Source: Halobacillus litoralis
GTDB taxonomy: Bacteria; Bacillota; Bacilli; Bacillales; Halobacillaceae
DNA length: 64,000 nucleotides
NCBI RefSeq assembly: GCF_004101865.1
Contig: NZ_CP026118.1
Location: forward strand, 2,559,001-2,623,000
Direction of reading: 5' to 3'
The position numbers were made by a program, and so were the translations under genes. This document shows positions 63,090 through 64,000 of the stretch, in pieces; position 1 is the stretch's first letter, and the number at the start of each line of letters is the position of its first letter. Below the pieces are notes generated by a model. That model was not told the origin of the DNA and made no database searches. It was given only the letters and a program-made list of their open reading frames with translations.

Positions 63090-64000
63090 TGAATCTAATA
63101 GAGCAAATACATTCAACAGGGAATTCTATGCAAGGGAAACATGTCCTTACATGGCTTGATTATACCCAATCTGAAATCTCCCGATTATTAGCGCAAGCAC
63201 AATATGTGAAAGAGAACCCCTATACGCAATCATTGAAAGGTAAGAACCTGGGGATGATCTTCGAGAAGTCTTCCACACGAACCCGGGTTTCTTTTGAAGT
63301 AGGAATGGTGCAGATGGGAGGGCATGCTCTTTATTTGAATTCCAGAGACATTCAGATCGGCCGTGGGGAGACGATTGCTGATACTGCTCAAGTCCTTTCA
63401 GGGTATGTGGATGCCCTTATGTTTCGTACCACTTCTCATGAAAAGCTGAAAGAACTTGCTGAACACGCCTCGGTTCCTGTTATCAATGGACTATGCGACA
63501 TTTATCACCCTTGCCAGGCGCTAGCGGATATTTTTACAATATTGGAATTGAAAGGGCGCCTGGAGGGGCTGAAAATTGTATATATTGGAGATGGAAACAA
63601 TGTAGCCCACTCCTTGATGATCCTTTCAGCAATGATGGGGATGGAAGTGGTCATCTCCACACCGGAAGGGTACGAACCCGATGGAGAAATTACGGGTAAA
63701 GCACAAGCAATAGCGAAGACTTATGGCGGTGCGGTTCTGCTGGAGGCTGATCCGAAAAAAGCCGTTGAGGGGGCCGATGTCATTTATACGGATGTATGGA
63801 CGAGTATGGGACAAGAATCCGAAACTTCTGTGCGCCTCAAGGCTTTCAATGGATATCAAGTGAATCAATCTCTCCTAAAAGCAGCTGAAGCTGATGCAGT
63901 TTTCTTACATTGTCTGCCAGCTCACCGAGGGGAAGAGGTCACAGCAGAAGTGATTGATGGCAAACAATCCGCTGTTTTCCAACAGGCAGAAAATCGTATG
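63089..64000 (+). CDS. argF: Ornithine carbamoyltransferase ArgF (partial, runs off the window)
   Basis: The first 304 codons of argF. The carbamoyl-phosphate motif STRTR (Ser62 to Arg66), the ornithine loop region INGLCDIYHPCQALAD, and HCLPAHRGEE near the end are seen. It makes citrulline from ornithine and carbamoyl phosphate. The ATG at 63089 overlaps the carB stop (TAATG) and has GAAGGAG 10 nt upstream. The usual full length is about 310-320 residues, so only the last few are missing. Confidence 0.93.
   Translation, partial: MNLIEQIHSTGNSMQGKHVLTWLDYTQSEISRLLAQAQYVKENPYTQSLKGKNLGMIFEKSSTRTRVSFEVGMVQMGGHALYLNSRDIQIGRGETIADTAQVLSGYVDALMFRTTSHEKLKELAEHASVPVINGLCDIYHPCQALADIFTILELKGRLEGLKIVYIGDGNNVAHSLMILSAMMGMEVVISTPEGYEPDGEITGKAQAIAKTYGGAVLLEADPKKAVEGADVIYTDVWTSMGQESETSVRLKAFNGYQVNQSLLKAAEADAVFLHCLPAHRGEEVTAEVIDGKQSAVFQQAENRM

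Noticed and set aside
1..64000. CRISPR arrays, prophage genes, tRNA or rRNA genes, intact transposases
   Set aside because: None of their signatures were seen on either strand; the dense housekeeping operons leave little room for them.

Overview
The window looks like chromosomal DNA of a moderately halophilic, spore-forming member of the Bacillaceae (Halobacillus/Thalassobacillus-like). This is inferred from Gram-positive ribosome binding sites, Bacillus-type operons (ltaS, ligD/ku, gerA, arg-car, thiamine genes), an ectoine-catabolism locus and AT-rich Rho-independent terminators. No rRNA, tRNA, CRISPR array, prophage or intact transposase gene was seen.

Layout. 1-300: 3' end of a b(o/a)3-type oxidase subunit I plus a 30-residue membrane peptide. 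627-2552: lipoteichoic acid synthase. 2801-6852 (minus strand): a persulfide/sulfide module (TauE exporter, TusA, rhodanese-persulfide dioxygenase, TusA-rhodanese, rhodanese, DsrE) headed by a CstR-type repressor. Five ATACC-N6-GGTAT-like operators lie in this region, one of them in front of a separate DUF302 gene at 8226-8609. 9969-14719: a four-gene fatty-acid beta-oxidation operon behind a cre-like site. 14817-17514: divergent ligD and ku. 17613-18393: a VbhA-Fic toxin-antitoxin pair. 18588-20093: asparagine synthetase. 20242-22902: eutB with a PucR regulator.

23576-27280: a thiamine locus with two separate TPP riboswitches (thiW; tenA-thiD-thiM-thiE). 27420-35923: the main ectoine/hydroxyectoine catabolic cluster (doeA, eutC, a gamma-family PLP enzyme, an M20 deacetylase-like protein, homoserine dehydrogenase, aldehyde dehydrogenase), with a divergent threonine-synthase-like gene. 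36110-47118: envelope and accessory genes (CAP lipoprotein, SGNH hydrolase, Gfo/Idh/MocA oxidoreductase, HxlR regulator, heterodimeric ABC exporter, haloperoxidase-like protein, cupredoxin, GntR regulator and a DddP-like M24 enzyme). 48090-52193 (minus): a spore germinant-receptor operon in the order A-C-D-B. 52419-54305: a GNAT and a siderophore-type N-hydroxylase. 54684-64000: argC-argJ-argB-argD, then carA-carB-argF, both preceded by paired ARG boxes; carB carries an apparent 1-nt frameshift and argF runs off the window.

The most unusual points are: a multi-site CstR regulon including a distant DUF302 gene; a cluster of at least four perfect DnaA boxes between an N-hydroxylase gene and argC; an eutC gene with no ATG/GTG/TTG start; an ectoine pathway without the usual DoeD transaminase but with a cystathionine-gamma-synthase-like enzyme and a homoserine dehydrogenase; two MITE-like repeats sharing CCACTGAA termini; and the carB frameshift in a G run.
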